From Vibrio penaeicida (GTDB lineage Bacteria > Pseudomonadota > Gammaproteobacteria > Enterobacterales > Vibrionaceae), in assembly GCF_002933855.1 (NCBI RefSeq), contig NZ_BFAQ01000019.1, forward strand, positions 102,846 to 137,398: a DNA stretch of 34,553 bases, given 5' to 3'. Below, piece by piece: positions 26,757 to 34,553 of this stretch. Under the pieces are notes generated by a model. The model ran no database searches and had not been told where the DNA came from. It saw only the letters and a program-made list of their open reading frames with translations. The position numbers were made by a program, and so were the translations under genes. Within the stretch, counting starts at the first letter, position 1; each line of letters opens with the position of its first letter.

Positions 26757-26978
26757 TCAGTAATGCGGTGGGGGCGTTTCTTCAGAAGCGTCCGCCAAGT
26801 TGGAGGAATCCATATTTTTCACCTTGCCGACCACATATTTCATTTGATCCTGCATCTTTGTAATCAGCAGTTGCTGCTGACTCAACGCGTCGTTCAACTC
26901 GTCAATGGTTTGCTCTTGAAAAGCAAGTTGGCATTCTAAGTCTTCAATACGTTTTTGCAGTTCTTTCTCGTTTGGCAT
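26757..26978 (-). CDS. slyX: SlyX family protein
   Basis: A 73-residue protein that is almost wholly one coiled coil (LQKRIEDLECQLAFQEQTIDELNDALSQ part, residues 6-45), ending in a polar tail TPPPHY, characteristic of SlyX. Its role is unknown. It is five bases downstream of the WD40 lipoprotein gene on the same strand, so the two are likely co-transcribed, and converges on the isoaspartyl peptidase gene. Confidence 0.93.
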   Translation of the reverse strand: MPNEKELQKRIEDLECQLAFQEQTIDELNDALSQQQLLITKMQDQMKYVVGKVKNMDSSNLADASEETPPPHY

Positions 26979-26983
26979 GGTGT

Positions 26984-27967
26984 TTACTCAGTTTCAATCC
27001 GCCACGCTTGAGCAATACCTGCTGACGTGCCAGAAATAATTCGTTGCTGTTCATCAAAGGACGCATCATACACGACAGCGCGGGGAGGGCGAGCATCTTT
27101 TTGCGGTTCGACTTCCCAATAATCCAGACGTTTGCCACTTTGTGTATCCCATAGCATGACTCTGCTTCCTGGCGTACCAGTAACAAGCTGCTTGCCATCG
27201 TCAGAAAAGCGTGCAGATGTGAATATTAGCTGACGTTGGAACGCTTTTAATTCGGATATTTTCTCACCGTTAGATAAATCCCAGACAAATGCATCGTTAG
27301 AGCCATCAGACGTAAAAGCAAGTTTACCGTCGCGCTGCAGAGCAACTCGATTGATTCGGGCATCGTGCTCAAATTTATGAAGTGCTAGTCCGGTTTGGGT
27401 GTCCCATAAGTAAGCGTTGTAGTCGTTTCCACCAGATAGAGCAAATCGACCATTTGGGGAGAGAGCCACAGAATTAACTTTTTCCCGATGAGCAAGGAAC
27501 TCAAGCCGCCGTCCAGTGACTAAGTCCACATAAATGGCTTTACCATTTGATAAGCCCAGTAGAACTTGTTCACCATTGCTGGAAATGTCGATATCGCGGA
27601 TAACGCCATCAGAGATAGACCAGAGCCCTTGAGCTTGTGTCCAACCAAGATCCCAAACTGCAAAATTCTGTTGCGTAGCGGTAATGGCAAAGCGTCCGTT
27701 GTCGGCAATTCGAATATGGGAGACGGTATTGGATTGTGGATCTTGAGCGCCTAATTGGGCAAGCTCTTCATTGTTTTCAAGATCCCATAGAAGCAATTGG
27801 TGCTCTTTTGAATAAAGTAAAGCAAAGCGTCCATCTCGGCTCAAACCAAAGCTGGTTGTGCCAGATGGTTCTATAACCCAGCGCTGGTCATTTTTTTGTG
27901 TGAAAAAGCACCCATTTAACAAAAGAATGACAATGGTTAGAACCACAGAGTGAGAAACTGTTCGCAT
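26984..27967 (-). CDS. WD40-repeat lipoprotein
   Basis: A probable lipoprotein of about 327 residues. From the ATG at 27967 it begins MRTVSHSVVLTIVILLLNGC, a lipoprotein signal with lipobox LNGC. The mature part is built of about six to seven WD40 blades, with repeated units such as GRFALSGGNDYNAYLWDTQTG, IRDIDISSNGEQVLLGLSNG and GKQLVTGTPGSRVMLWDTQSG. Starts further upstream (ATG 28000, TTG 28024) would only lengthen the signal. Function is not known; propeller proteins of this kind usually scaffold other proteins. It is divergent from fkpA and co-directional with slyX. Confidence 0.87.
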   Translation of the reverse strand: MRTVSHSVVLTIVILLLNGCFFTQKNDQRWVIEPSGTTSFGLSRDGRFALLYSKEHQLLLWDLENNEELAQLGAQDPQSNTVSHIRIADNGRFAITATQQNFAVWDLGWTQAQGLWSISDGVIRDIDISSNGEQVLLGLSNGKAIYVDLVTGRRLEFLAHREKVNSVALSPNGRFALSGGNDYNAYLWDTQTGLALHKFEHDARINRVALQRDGKLAFTSDGSNDAFVWDLSNGEKISELKAFQRQLIFTSARFSDDGKQLVTGTPGSRVMLWDTQSGKRLDYWEVEPQKDARPPRAVVYDASFDEQQRIISGTSAGIAQAWRIETE

Positions 27968-28029
27968 CGCTGTAGAAATCCGGTTTGTGTCAGTGGACAT
28001 GAAACCAGTATATTGATACCACAACTTTT

Positions 28030-28047
28030 TTGCACGAAACTGTGCAA
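28030..28047. repeat. Inverted repeat in the WD40-fkpA divergent gap
   Basis: TTGCAC and GTGCAA surround six bases (GAAACT), a perfect 6-bp inverted repeat located between the two divergent starts. It may be an operator; no factor can be named. Confidence 0.4.
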
Positions 28048-28063
28048 GATATTTAAAGGATGT

Positions 28064-28097
28064 CGGAGAGGCTCTCCGCCAAACATTTATAATTTGG
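28064..28097 (+). promoter_or_regulatory. Two adjacent hairpins in the fkpA leader
   Basis: CGGAGAG-G-CTCTCCG (28064-28078) is a perfect inverted repeat. It is followed at once by CCAAA (28079-28083) and TTTGG (28093-28097), whose right arm overlaps the GGAG ribosome binding site of fkpA. The second stem has only five pairs and a nine-base loop, so it would melt easily. A TATAAT inside the loop could instead be a -10 box. Confidence 0.4.
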
Positions 28098-28105
28098 AGA
28101 ATTAA

Positions 28106-28897
28106 ATGAAACCTTTGTTTAAAGCGTCACTGCTAGCTGCAACAGTTGCTCTGGCTGTAGGCTGTCAAGAAGAAGTAAAAGAAGAGCCGAAAGTAGAAGA
28201 AACCGCAAAAGTAGAACAAGCTGCTCCAGCTGTGGCCTTCCAGAACGAAGATGAAAAAGCGGCATACGCAATTGGTGTATCGTTTGCAAACTACTTGAAC
28301 ACAAGCATTGAAAAGCCTAAAGAAATCGGTATTGAGCTGAAGAAAGAGCTTGTGCTTCAAGGTATCGAAGATGTATTTGGTGAGAAAGCGGCGCTAAACG
28401 AAGACGAAATTCGTGCTGCTCTAGAGTCGTTAGATCAGCGTGTGGCTAAGAAAATGGAAGCGCAAGCAGCAGAGAAGTCTGCAGCTGCTAAGAAAGAAGG
28501 CGACGATTTCCGTTCAGAATTTTCTAAGCAAGAAGGCGTTTCGGCGACTGAGTCTGGGCTTCTTTACCAAGTATTGAGCGCAGCAGAAGGCAATTCACCT
28601 AAAGAGACAGATACTGTTGTTGTACATTACTCAGGTACTCTGATTGATGGCACTAAGTTTGATAGCTCATACGATCGCGATCAACCTGCAACGTTCCCTC
28701 TAAATCGAGTGATTCCAGGTTGGACTGAAGGTGTTCAGCTAATGCAAGTTGGCTCTAAGTACAAGTTTGTTATCCCACCAGAGCTAGCATACGGCGAGCA
28801 AGACACTCCAACGATCCCTGCTAACTCAACGCTAGTATTTGAAGTCGAATTGCTTGAAATCGACGGTGGCGACAAAGCAGAAACGGCAACTCAATAA
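28106..28897 (+). CDS. fkpA: FKBP-type peptidyl-prolyl isomerase FkpA, envelope chaperone
   Basis: FkpA is a periplasmic folding catalyst and chaperone. The 263-residue product has a lipoprotein-like signal with lipobox AVGC (Cys20), unlike soluble E. coli FkpA, then an acidic linker rich in Glu and Lys. The dimerisation domain is helical (residues 45-150), and the FKBP domain (about 150-255) contains VVHYSGTLIDGTKFDSSYDR and VIPGWTEGVQLMQVGSKYKFVIPPELAYG. It precedes yheO and the tus genes as in E. coli. Confidence 0.95.
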   Translation: MKPLFKASLLAATVALAVGCQEEVKEEPKVEETAKVEQAAPAVAFQNEDEKAAYAIGVSFANYLNTSIEKPKEIGIELKKELVLQGIEDVFGEKAALNEDEIRAALESLDQRVAKKMEAQAAEKSAAAKKEGDDFRSEFSKQEGVSATESGLLYQVLSAAEGNSPKETDTVVVHYSGTLIDGTKFDSSYDRDQPATFPLNRVIPGWTEGVQLMQVGSKYKFVIPPELAYGEQDTPTIPANSTLVFEVELLEIDGGDKAETATQ

Positions 28898-28915
28898 GCA
28901 TTGGTCTACATATTC

Positions 28916-28943
28916 AAAAAGAGCTCTTCGGAGCTCTTTTTTT
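28916..28943 (+). terminator. Rho-independent terminator after fkpA
   Basis: AAAAAGAGCTC / GAGCTCTTTTT with a TTCG tetraloop, followed by two more T. It lies 18 bases after the fkpA stop. The A run on the other side could allow bidirectional action. Confidence 0.93.
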
Positions 28944-29075
28944 CGTCTGTATCTAGGAAATCAATGCAATGTTTGCTCTAAGTCACTAGATAGTATGGTT
29001 ATCCGTGCCCGATTAAAATTTTCTGATAAACTTCTACCAAATAATTGAAATAAATATGCACTAGGTAAGGTGAAC

Positions 29076-29798
29076 GTGAATACATCAGATGCGATTTATG
29101 CAGATTCGCTGCTTGAGATGGAATCCATAGATGTGAAGCCATTTTCTGAGCACGATAAAATTATCCTTCGCTCATACGAAGCGGTGGTCGATGGGCTTGC
29201 CAGTTTAATTGGTGCACACTGTGAAATCGTATTGCACTCACTCGAAGATCTAAATACGTCTGCCATTAAAATTGCTAACGGAGAAAATACAGGCCGTCAG
29301 GTGGGGTCTCCGATTACGGATCTTGCTTTAAAAATGTTGAAGGATATCGAAGGTTCAGAGCGTAACTTTTCTCGTTCTTACTTTACTCGCGCGAAGGGTG
29401 GAGTGTTGATGAAATCAATCACAATCGCCATCCGCAACGGTGACAACCGAGTTATTGGTCTTCTATGTATCAATATCAACCTAGATGTTCCTTTCTCTCA
29501 AGTTTTGCAAGCATTTATGCCGAACGAAGAAGCGAAAGAGGCTGCTTCTTCCGTTAACTTTGCTAGCGACGTTGAAGAGCTGGTGGATCAAACGGTCGAG
29601 CGCACTATAGAAGATATTAATGCGGACAAGTCTGTCTCTAACAACACTAAAAACCGTCAGATTGTTATGGATCTCTATGACAAGGGTATTTTTGACATAA
29701 AAGACGCAATTAACCGCGTTGCAGATAGGCTCAACATCTCCAAGCACACCGTTTATTTGTATATTCGTCAGCGTAAGACTGAGGATGGCGAGAAGTGA
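29076..29798 (+). CDS. yheO: YheO-family PAS/helix-turn-helix regulator (DauR-like)
   Basis: A 240-residue putative transcriptional regulator, identical in length to E. coli YheO. It has an N-terminal YheO PAS-like domain ([32 protein letters not shown] region; [11 protein letters not shown]) and a C-terminal helix-turn-helix ([29 protein letters not shown]). The GTG at 29076 is preferred, with TAAGG spaced five bases upstream; the ORF also permits a GTG at 29070. It runs into tusD with a four-base overlap (GTGA). Target genes are unknown; some family members sense D-amino acids. Confidence 0.92.
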   Translation: MNTSDAIYADSLLEMESIDVKPFSEHDKIILRSYEAVVDGLASLIGAHCEIVLHSLEDLNTSAIKIANGENTGRQVGSPITDLALKMLKDIEGSERNFSRSYFTRAKGGVLMKSITIAIRNGDNRVIGLLCININLDVPFSQVLQAFMPNEEAKEAASSVNFASDVEELVDQTVERTIEDINADKSVSNNTKNRQIVMDLYDKGIFDIKDAINRVADRLNISKHTVYLYIRQRKTEDGEK

Positions 29799-30193
29799 GT
29801 GTATCTCTCACTTATACTCTAGTTGTTAATGGTGGTGTATATGGTACTCAATCTGCCCGAAATGCTTACCAATTTGCATGTGCGCTGATTGAAAAAGGGC
29901 ATACGCTAGTCAGTGTTTTCTTTTATAAAGATGGCGTGTACAACGGAACGCAATTAGCGGTACCTGCTAACGATGAGTTTGATCTAACAAAAGCGTGGCA
30001 AGAGTTAGCCAATACAAATGGTGTTCGTATGGAGACTTGCGTTGCTGCTTCATTAAGACGTGGAGTGGTTAGCCAAGATGAAGCTGAACAACATCAATTG
30101 ACGCAACACAATCTAGCCCATGGTTTTGAACAAGCCGGTTTGGGGAGCTTGGCTGAAGCAATGCTTACCCAAGATAGAGTGGTTCAATTTTGA
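29795..30193 (+). CDS. tusD: Sulfurtransferase complex subunit TusD
   Basis: TusD is part of the TusBCD relay that passes sulfur from TusA to TusE for 2-thiolation of the wobble uridine (mnm5s2U34) in tRNA. The 132-residue product keeps the DsrE fold and the conserved Cys82 in [12 protein letters not shown], equivalent to the sulfur-carrying cysteine of E. coli TusD, and ends LTQDRVVQF as in that protein. The GTG start overlaps the yheO stop; tusC overlaps its end by four bases. Confidence 0.96.
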   Translation: MSVSLTYTLVVNGGVYGTQSARNAYQFACALIEKGHTLVSVFFYKDGVYNGTQLAVPANDEFDLTKAWQELANTNGVRMETCVAASLRRGVVSQDEAEQHQLTQHNLAHGFEQAGLGSLAEAMLTQDRVVQF

Positions 30194-30546
30194 GCAAGTT
30201 AACATTTGTATTTAGAAGTTTGCCTCACGGTAGTAATTCTGGACGAGAGGGCGTCGATGCGCTTTTGGCTGCATCGGCATATTGTGAGGACATAACCGTT
30301 TTGTTTATCGGTGATGGCGTTGCTCAATTACTAGCGTCGCAAAATACATCTGACATTCTTAGCAAAGATTATGCTCCAATGTTCAAGCTCTTCGATTTGT
30401 ATGACATCGAAAACGTGTTCATATGTGAAGACTCTCTCCATGAGCGTGGACTAAAAGATGCAGAGTTAATCATTGATGCAAGCCGATTATCTAGAAAACA
30501 GATGATAGATAAATTGAATTCTGCTGGTAAAGCACTGACTTTCTGA
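30190..30546 (+). CDS. tusC: Sulfurtransferase complex subunit TusC
   Basis: TusC is the structural partner of TusD and TusB in the sulfur relay. The 118-residue protein has the DsrF-like sequence [26 protein letters not shown] and the [12 protein letters not shown] segment of the family. It starts with TTG, overlapping the tusD stop by four bases (TTGA), so expression relies on coupling. tusB follows after nine bases. Confidence 0.95.
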   Translation: MSKLTFVFRSLPHGSNSGREGVDALLAASAYCEDITVLFIGDGVAQLLASQNTSDILSKDYAPMFKLFDLYDIENVFICEDSLHERGLKDAELIIDASRLSRKQMIDKLNSAGKALTF

Positions 30547-30555
30547 GAATAGAAC

Positions 30556-30837
30556 ATGCTACACATCGTCAAATCTCAAGCTGGAATAAAAGAAGCCATC
30601 CAATATTCAGCCTCACATGATATCATCTTACTTGTTGAAGATGCCGTCTATGCCGCTAACACCCACCATCATGCATTTGAATACCTTGTAAACAGTAAAC
30701 TGGCTATTTATGTACTGATGCCCGATGTGGATGCAAGAGGGTTGAGAAGCTGCATTGATGATAACGTTGCTAAAGCTGACTTTAGCGATTGGGTCACCCT
30801 CACAGAAGTACATGAAACTACTTTAACTTGGGAATAA
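30556..30837 (+). CDS. tusB: Sulfurtransferase complex subunit TusB
   Basis: TusB completes the TusBCD hexamer. The 93-residue protein fits the small DsrH-like family: MLHIVKSQ at the start, then LLVEDAVYAANT and YVLMPDVDARGL. It is the last gene before the str operon, which has its own promoter in the 223-base gap downstream. Sequence conservation of TusB is low in general, but the order tusD-tusC-tusB-rpsL is decisive. Confidence 0.94.
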   Translation: MLHIVKSQAGIKEAIQYSASHDIILLVEDAVYAANTHHHAFEYLVNSKLAIYVLMPDVDARGLRSCIDDNVAKADFSDWVTLTEVHETTLTWE

Positions 30838-30947
30838 GCCGCATCGGCATTCAATTATCTTCCCTAAAAATGCAGTTATGCATTGCGCTTGTCTTTATGT
30901 GTTTTTCGCTAGACAAGCTAAGCTGGTAAAAAAGATCTGTATATTTC

Positions 30948-30976
30948 TTGACACTCACATCACTGCTGCATAGAAT
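30948..30976 (+). promoter_or_regulatory. Sigma-70 promoter of the str operon
   Basis: A perfect -35 box TTGACA (30948-30953), a spacer of exactly 17 bases, and TAGAAT (30971-30976, 5 of 6). Transcription would begin near 30983, giving a leader of about 75 bases before rpsL. The strength suits a ribosomal protein operon. Confidence 0.9.
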
Positions 30977-31057
30977 TTTGCGTCCCCAATTGTACATAGG
31001 TGCATTTTGGGGAATAGATTTTTCACAAAGCTTACTTTCAAGTAATTCAGGAGCTAG

Positions 31058-31435
<378 letters not shown>

Positions 31436-31553
31436 TGCCCCTTTTCTGTAAAAAGAAAGGCGTTAAGTAAGGCCAAACACTAAATTTTCATTTTTATTTT
31501 TTGAAGAAACTGAAAAGTTTTGGATAACCTGAAGAAGACAACGGAGAATATCC

Positions 31554-32024
31554 ATGCCACGTCGTCGCGTAATTGGTCAGCGTAAGATCCTTCCAGATCC
31601 TAAGTTCAAATCTGAATTGCTGGCAAAGTTCGTTAACATCCTTATGGTTGACGGAAAGAAATCTACTGCAGAGAAAATCGTTTACACTGCACTAGAAGCA
31701 ATGGCTGAGAAATCTGGTAAAGATCACTTAGCTGTATTTGAAGAAGCTCTTGAAAATGTTCGCCCAGCGGTAGAAGTTAAATCTCGCCGTGTGGGTGGTT
31801 CAACTTACCAAGTACCTGTAGAAGTACGTCCGGTTCGCCGTAACGCACTTGCTATGCGTTGGTTGGTTGAAGCTGCGCGTAAGCGTGGTGAAAAATCTAT
31901 GGCTCAACGCCTAGCTGCTGAAATGCTAGATGCGTCTGAGAACAAAGGTACTGCGGTTAAGAAACGTGAAGACGTTCACCGTATGGCTGATGCTAACAAA
32001 GCATTCGCACATTACCGCTGGTAA
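31554..32024 (+). CDS. rpsG: 30S ribosomal protein S7
   Basis: S7 starts assembly of the 30S head and contacts the E-site tRNA. The 156-residue product begins [20 protein letters not shown], with [24 protein letters not shown] in the middle, all typical. In E. coli S7 represses its own operon by binding the rpsL-rpsG gap; the 118-base gap here is of similar size but I cannot show the S7 target structure by eye. The RBS ACGGAG precedes the ATG. Confidence 0.98.
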   Translation: MPRRRVIGQRKILPDPKFKSELLAKFVNILMVDGKKSTAEKIVYTALEAMAEKSGKDHLAVFEEALENVRPAVEVKSRRVGGSTYQVPVEVRPVRRNALAMRWLVEAARKRGEKSMAQRLAAEMLDASENKGTAVKKREDVHRMADANKAFAHYRW

Positions 32025-32099
32025 TACCTTCTGTGCTGCGAGGTTCTCTCGCAGCACTTTTCTATTTTCTAAGGTGAACCTTAGTAAGAGGATACAATC

Positions 32100-34196
32100 G
32101 TGGCTCGTAAAACTCCTATTGAGCGCTACCGTAATATCGGTATCTGTGCTCACGTAGACGCAGGAAAAACAACCACAACTGAGCGTATTCTGTTCTACAC
32201 TGGCCTTTCTCACAAAATCGGCGAAGTTCACGATGGTGCTGCAACCATGGACTGGATGGAGCAGGAGCAGGAGCGTGGTATTACTATCACCTCAGCTGCA
32301 ACTACTACTTTCTGGCGTGGTATGGAAGCACAGTTCCAAGATCATCGCGTAAACATCATTGATACCCCTGGACACGTAGACTTTACTATCGAAGTAGAGC
32401 GTTCTCTCCGTGTACTTGATGGTGCAGTGGTTGTGTTCTGTGGCTCATCAGGTGTTGAACCTCAGTCTGAAACTGTATGGCGTCAAGCAGACAAATACCA
32501 AGTTCCTCGTATGGTATTTGTAAATAAGATGGACCGTGCAGGCGCAGACTTCCTACGCGTTGTAAACCAAATTAAAGATCGTCTTGGTGCGAACCCAGTT
32601 CCTATCCAATTAAATATTGGTGCAGAAGATGAGTTCGGAGGTGTCATCGACCTTATCAAGATGAAAGCAATCAACTGGAATGAAGCCGATCAAGGCATGA
32701 CGTTTACATACGAAGACATTCCAGCTGACATGCAAGAACTTGCAGAAGAGTGGCATTCAAACCTAGTTGAAGCAGCGGCTGAAGCAAGCGAAGAGCTAAT
32801 GGACAAATACCTTGAAGATGGCGAATTAACTGAAGCCGAAATCAAGGATGCGTTACGTACTCGTACACTAAACAACGAAATCGTACTGGCAACATGTGGC
32901 AGTGCGTTCAAGAATAAAGGTGTACAAGCGGTATTGGATGCTGTTATTGAATTCCTGCCTTCGCCTGTAGACGTTCCTGCAATCAAAGGAATAGACGACG
33001 ATGAAAATGAAGTTGAACGTCATGCTGACGACAACGAACCATTTTCAGCTCTCGCGTTTAAAATTGCGACAGACCCGTTTGTAGGCACATTGACATTCAT
33101 GCGTGTTTACTCTGGTGTTGTGAACTCTGGCGACAGCGTCTATAACTCTGTTAAGCAAAAGCGCGAACGTTTCGGTCGTATTGTACAGATGCACTCAAAC
33201 AAGCGTGAAGAGATTAAAGAAATTCGCGCTGGCGATATTGCCGCTGCAGTCGGTCTAAAAGATGTAACAACAGGTGACACACTGTGTAATCAAGATCATA
33301 AAGTAGTACTTGAACGCATGGAGTTCCCTGAACCAGTAATTCAAATTGCGGTTGAACCTCGTTCTCAAGCTGATCAGGAAAAAATGGGTATTGCGCTAGG
33401 TAAGCTGGCAGCAGAAGATCCCTCTTTCCGTGTTGAAACTGATGACGAAACAGGTCAAGTTCTGATTTCGGGTATGGGCGAACTCCACCTAGAAATTATT
33501 GTTGACCGTATGAAGCGTGAATTCAGTGTGGACTGCAACGTGGGTAAACCACAAGTTGCTTACCGTGAAACCATTCGCGGCAGCACAGAAGTTGAAGGCA
33601 AATTCGTCCGCCAGTCAGGTGGTAGAGGTCAATACGGACACGTATGGCTGAAACTAGAGCCTGCAGAAGTTGGCGACGGGTTTGTTTTTGTAGATGAGAT
33701 CGTTGGTGGTGCTGTTCCTAAAGAATACATCAGCTCCGTATCGAAAGGTATCGAGGAGCAAATGAACAACGGTGTGTTGGCTGGCTATCCTGTACTGGAT
33801 GTTAAAGCAACACTTTTCGATGGTTCATACCACGATGTCGACTCAAGTGAGATGGCGTTTAAAATCGCTGGCTCCATGGCCTTTAGGAACGGTGCACTTG
33901 AAGCGCAACCTGTTCTTTTAGAGCCAATGATGAAGGTTGAAGTAACGACTCCAGAAGACTGGATGGGTGATGTAGTAGGCGATCTTAACCGTCGTCGCGG
34001 CATCATTGAAGGTATGGACGAGGGGACAGCTGGCCTGAAGATAATTCGTGCACAAGTTCCGTTGTCAGCCATGTTCGGGTACGCAACTGACTTACGTTCT
34101 GCGACACAAGGTCGTGCTTCTTACTCTATGGAGTTTAGTGAGTACGCTGAAGTGCCTAAAAATGTTGCTGAAGCAATCATTTCAGAACGTGGATAA
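32100..34196 (+). CDS. fusA: Elongation factor G
   Basis: EF-G is the GTPase that drives translocation and, with RRF, recycles ribosomes. The 698 residues include the G1 loop [15 protein letters not shown], switch region [15 protein letters not shown]3 DTPGHVDF and G4 NKMDRAG, then domains II to V, with the domain IV tip around [10 protein letters not shown]. It starts at GTG ([14 protein letters not shown]) with AGTAAGAGGA upstream. Located between rpsG and tuf, this is the operon-borne copy; Vibrios often have a second, divergent EF-G elsewhere. Confidence 0.98.
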   Translation: MARKTPIERYRNIGICAHVDAGKTTTTERILFYTGLSHKIGEVHDGAATMDWMEQEQERGITITSAATTTFWRGMEAQFQDHRVNIIDTPGHVDFTIEVERSLRVLDGAVVVFCGSSGVEPQSETVWRQADKYQVPRMVFVNKMDRAGADFLRVVNQIKDRLGANPVPIQLNIGAEDEFGGVIDLIKMKAINWNEADQGMTFTYEDIPADMQELAEEWHSNLVEAAAEASEELMDKYLEDGELTEAEIKDALRTRTLNNEIVLATCGSAFKNKGVQAVLDAVIEFLPSPVDVPAIKGIDDDENEVERHADDNEPFSALAFKIATDPFVGTLTFMRVYSGVVNSGDSVYNSVKQKRERFGRIVQMHSNKREEIKEIRAGDIAAAVGLKDVTTGDTLCNQDHKVVLERMEFPEPVIQIAVEPRSQADQEKMGIALGKLAAEDPSFRVETDDETGQVLISGMGELHLEIIVDRMKREFSVDCNVGKPQVAYRETIRGSTEVEGKFVRQSGGRGQYGHVWLKLEPAEVGDGFVFVDEIVGGAVPKEYISSVSKGIEEQMNNGVLAGYPVLDVKATLFDGSYHDVDSSEMAFKIAGSMAFRNGALEAQPVLLEPMMKVEVTTPEDWMGDVVGDLNRRRGIIEGMDEGTAGLKIIRAQVPLSAMFGYATDLRSATQGRASYSMEFSEYAEVPKNVAEAIISERG

Positions 34197-34314
34197 TCGT
34201 TATTTGATTAATAACGAACCTATTGCGCTGACGCAAGTTGGCGCATAAAATAGCAAATTCTGGCGCACCTTGAGCAGATTTCAGGGTGAATCATAACTAG
34301 GAAGGAACACGATC

Positions 34315-34553
34315 GTGTCTAAAGAAAAATTTGAACGTACGAAACCGCACGTAAACGTTGGTACTATCGGCCACGTTGACCACGGTAAAACAACTCTAAC
34401 TGCTGCAATCTGTACTACTCTATCTAAAGTGTACGGCGGTGAAGCGAAAGACTTCGCATCAATCGATAACGCTCCAGAAGAGCGTGAGCGCGGTATCACA
34501 ATCGCAACTTCTCACGTTGAGTACGACACTCCATCTCGTCACTACGCACACGT
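34315..34553 (+). CDS. tuf: Elongation factor Tu, N-terminal part
   Basis: EF-Tu delivers aminoacyl-tRNA to the ribosome. The gene starts at a GTG ([21 protein letters not shown]) behind AGGAAGGA and runs off the window end after 79 codons. The G1 loop [11 protein letters not shown] and switch I region [10 protein letters not shown] are present and intact. It lies 118 bases after fusA, as the tufA copy of the str operon. Confidence 0.98.
   Translation, partial: MSKEKFERTKPHVNVGTIGHVDHGKTTLTAAICTTLSKVYGGEAKDFASIDNAPEERERGITIATSHVEYDTPSRHYAH

Noticed and set aside
28021..28047. Sigma-E promoter for fkpA (ACAACTT as -35)
   Set aside because: The -35 matches only 5 of 7 positions and no convincing -10 follows at 16 bases. 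Not called, though sigma-E control of fkpA is known in E. coli.

Overview
The window is a stretch of ordinary chromosomal core from a gammaproteobacterium, almost certainly a Vibrio or close relative. The main pointers are a motX gene (sodium-driven polar flagellar motor) beside purA, a textbook sigma-28 flagellar promoter in front of it, enterobacterial-type gene order (miaA-hfq-hflX-hflK-hflC-yjeT-purA, nsrR...rnr-rlmB, crp-prkB-yheU-yheT...yheS-kefG-kefB-yheV-slyD, slyX...fkpA-yheO-tusDCB-rpsL-rpsG-fusA-tuf), and protein sequences that read as Vibrionaceae. The species cannot be fixed by eye. There are no rRNA or tRNA genes, no insertion sequences, no prophage and no CRISPR array. No stretch longer than 300 bases lacks a gene.

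Layout. 1-4552: end of miaA, then hfq, hflX, hflK, hflC and a small DUF2065 membrane protein, all rightward. 4752-6885: purA with a candidate PurR operator, and motX with its sigma-28 promoter. 6933-8639: a divergent nitric-oxide module, leftward hmp (NO dioxygenase) and rightward nsrR (NO-sensing Fe-S repressor), with two tandem NsrR-like operators between them. 8729-10579: a leftward membrane-anchored sulfatase-fold protein of the YejM/PbgA type. 10856-14070: rnr and rlmB. 14183-18717: a leftward run of crp, prkB, yheU, yheT and a MocR-type PLP-binding regulator. 18839-19923: a rightward LysE-type exporter translationally joined to a pyridoxamine-phosphate-oxidase-like protein, sharing a palindrome-bearing promoter region with the MocR gene. 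19881-22269: leftward TIGR02444-like gene and the ABC-F ATPase yheS. 22408-26720: kefG, kefB, yheV, slyD and an isoaspartyl peptidase, rightward. 26757-27967: leftward slyX and a WD40-repeat lipoprotein. 28106-30837: fkpA, yheO, tusD, tusC, tusB. 30948 to the end: the str operon (rpsL, rpsG, fusA, start of tuf) behind a strong sigma-70 promoter.

How the genes work together. Three themes dominate: translation and RNA quality control (miaA, hfq, hflX, rnr, rlmB, tusDCB, the str operon), protein folding and membrane proteolysis control (hflKC, slyD, fkpA), and stress or defence physiology (hmp/nsrR against NO; kefGB against electrophiles; crp as global regulator). The accessory content relative to the E. 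coli order is motX, hmp, the sulfatase, the MocR/LysE/PNPOx-like trio, the isoaspartyl peptidase and the WD40 lipoprotein.

I did not find a convincing new defence or mobile system. The best candidates for a second look are the MocR-LysE-PNPOx-like cassette with its perfect 16-bp palindrome, the WD40 lipoprotein, the paired NsrR operators, and structured leaders in front of fkpA, slyD and rnr.
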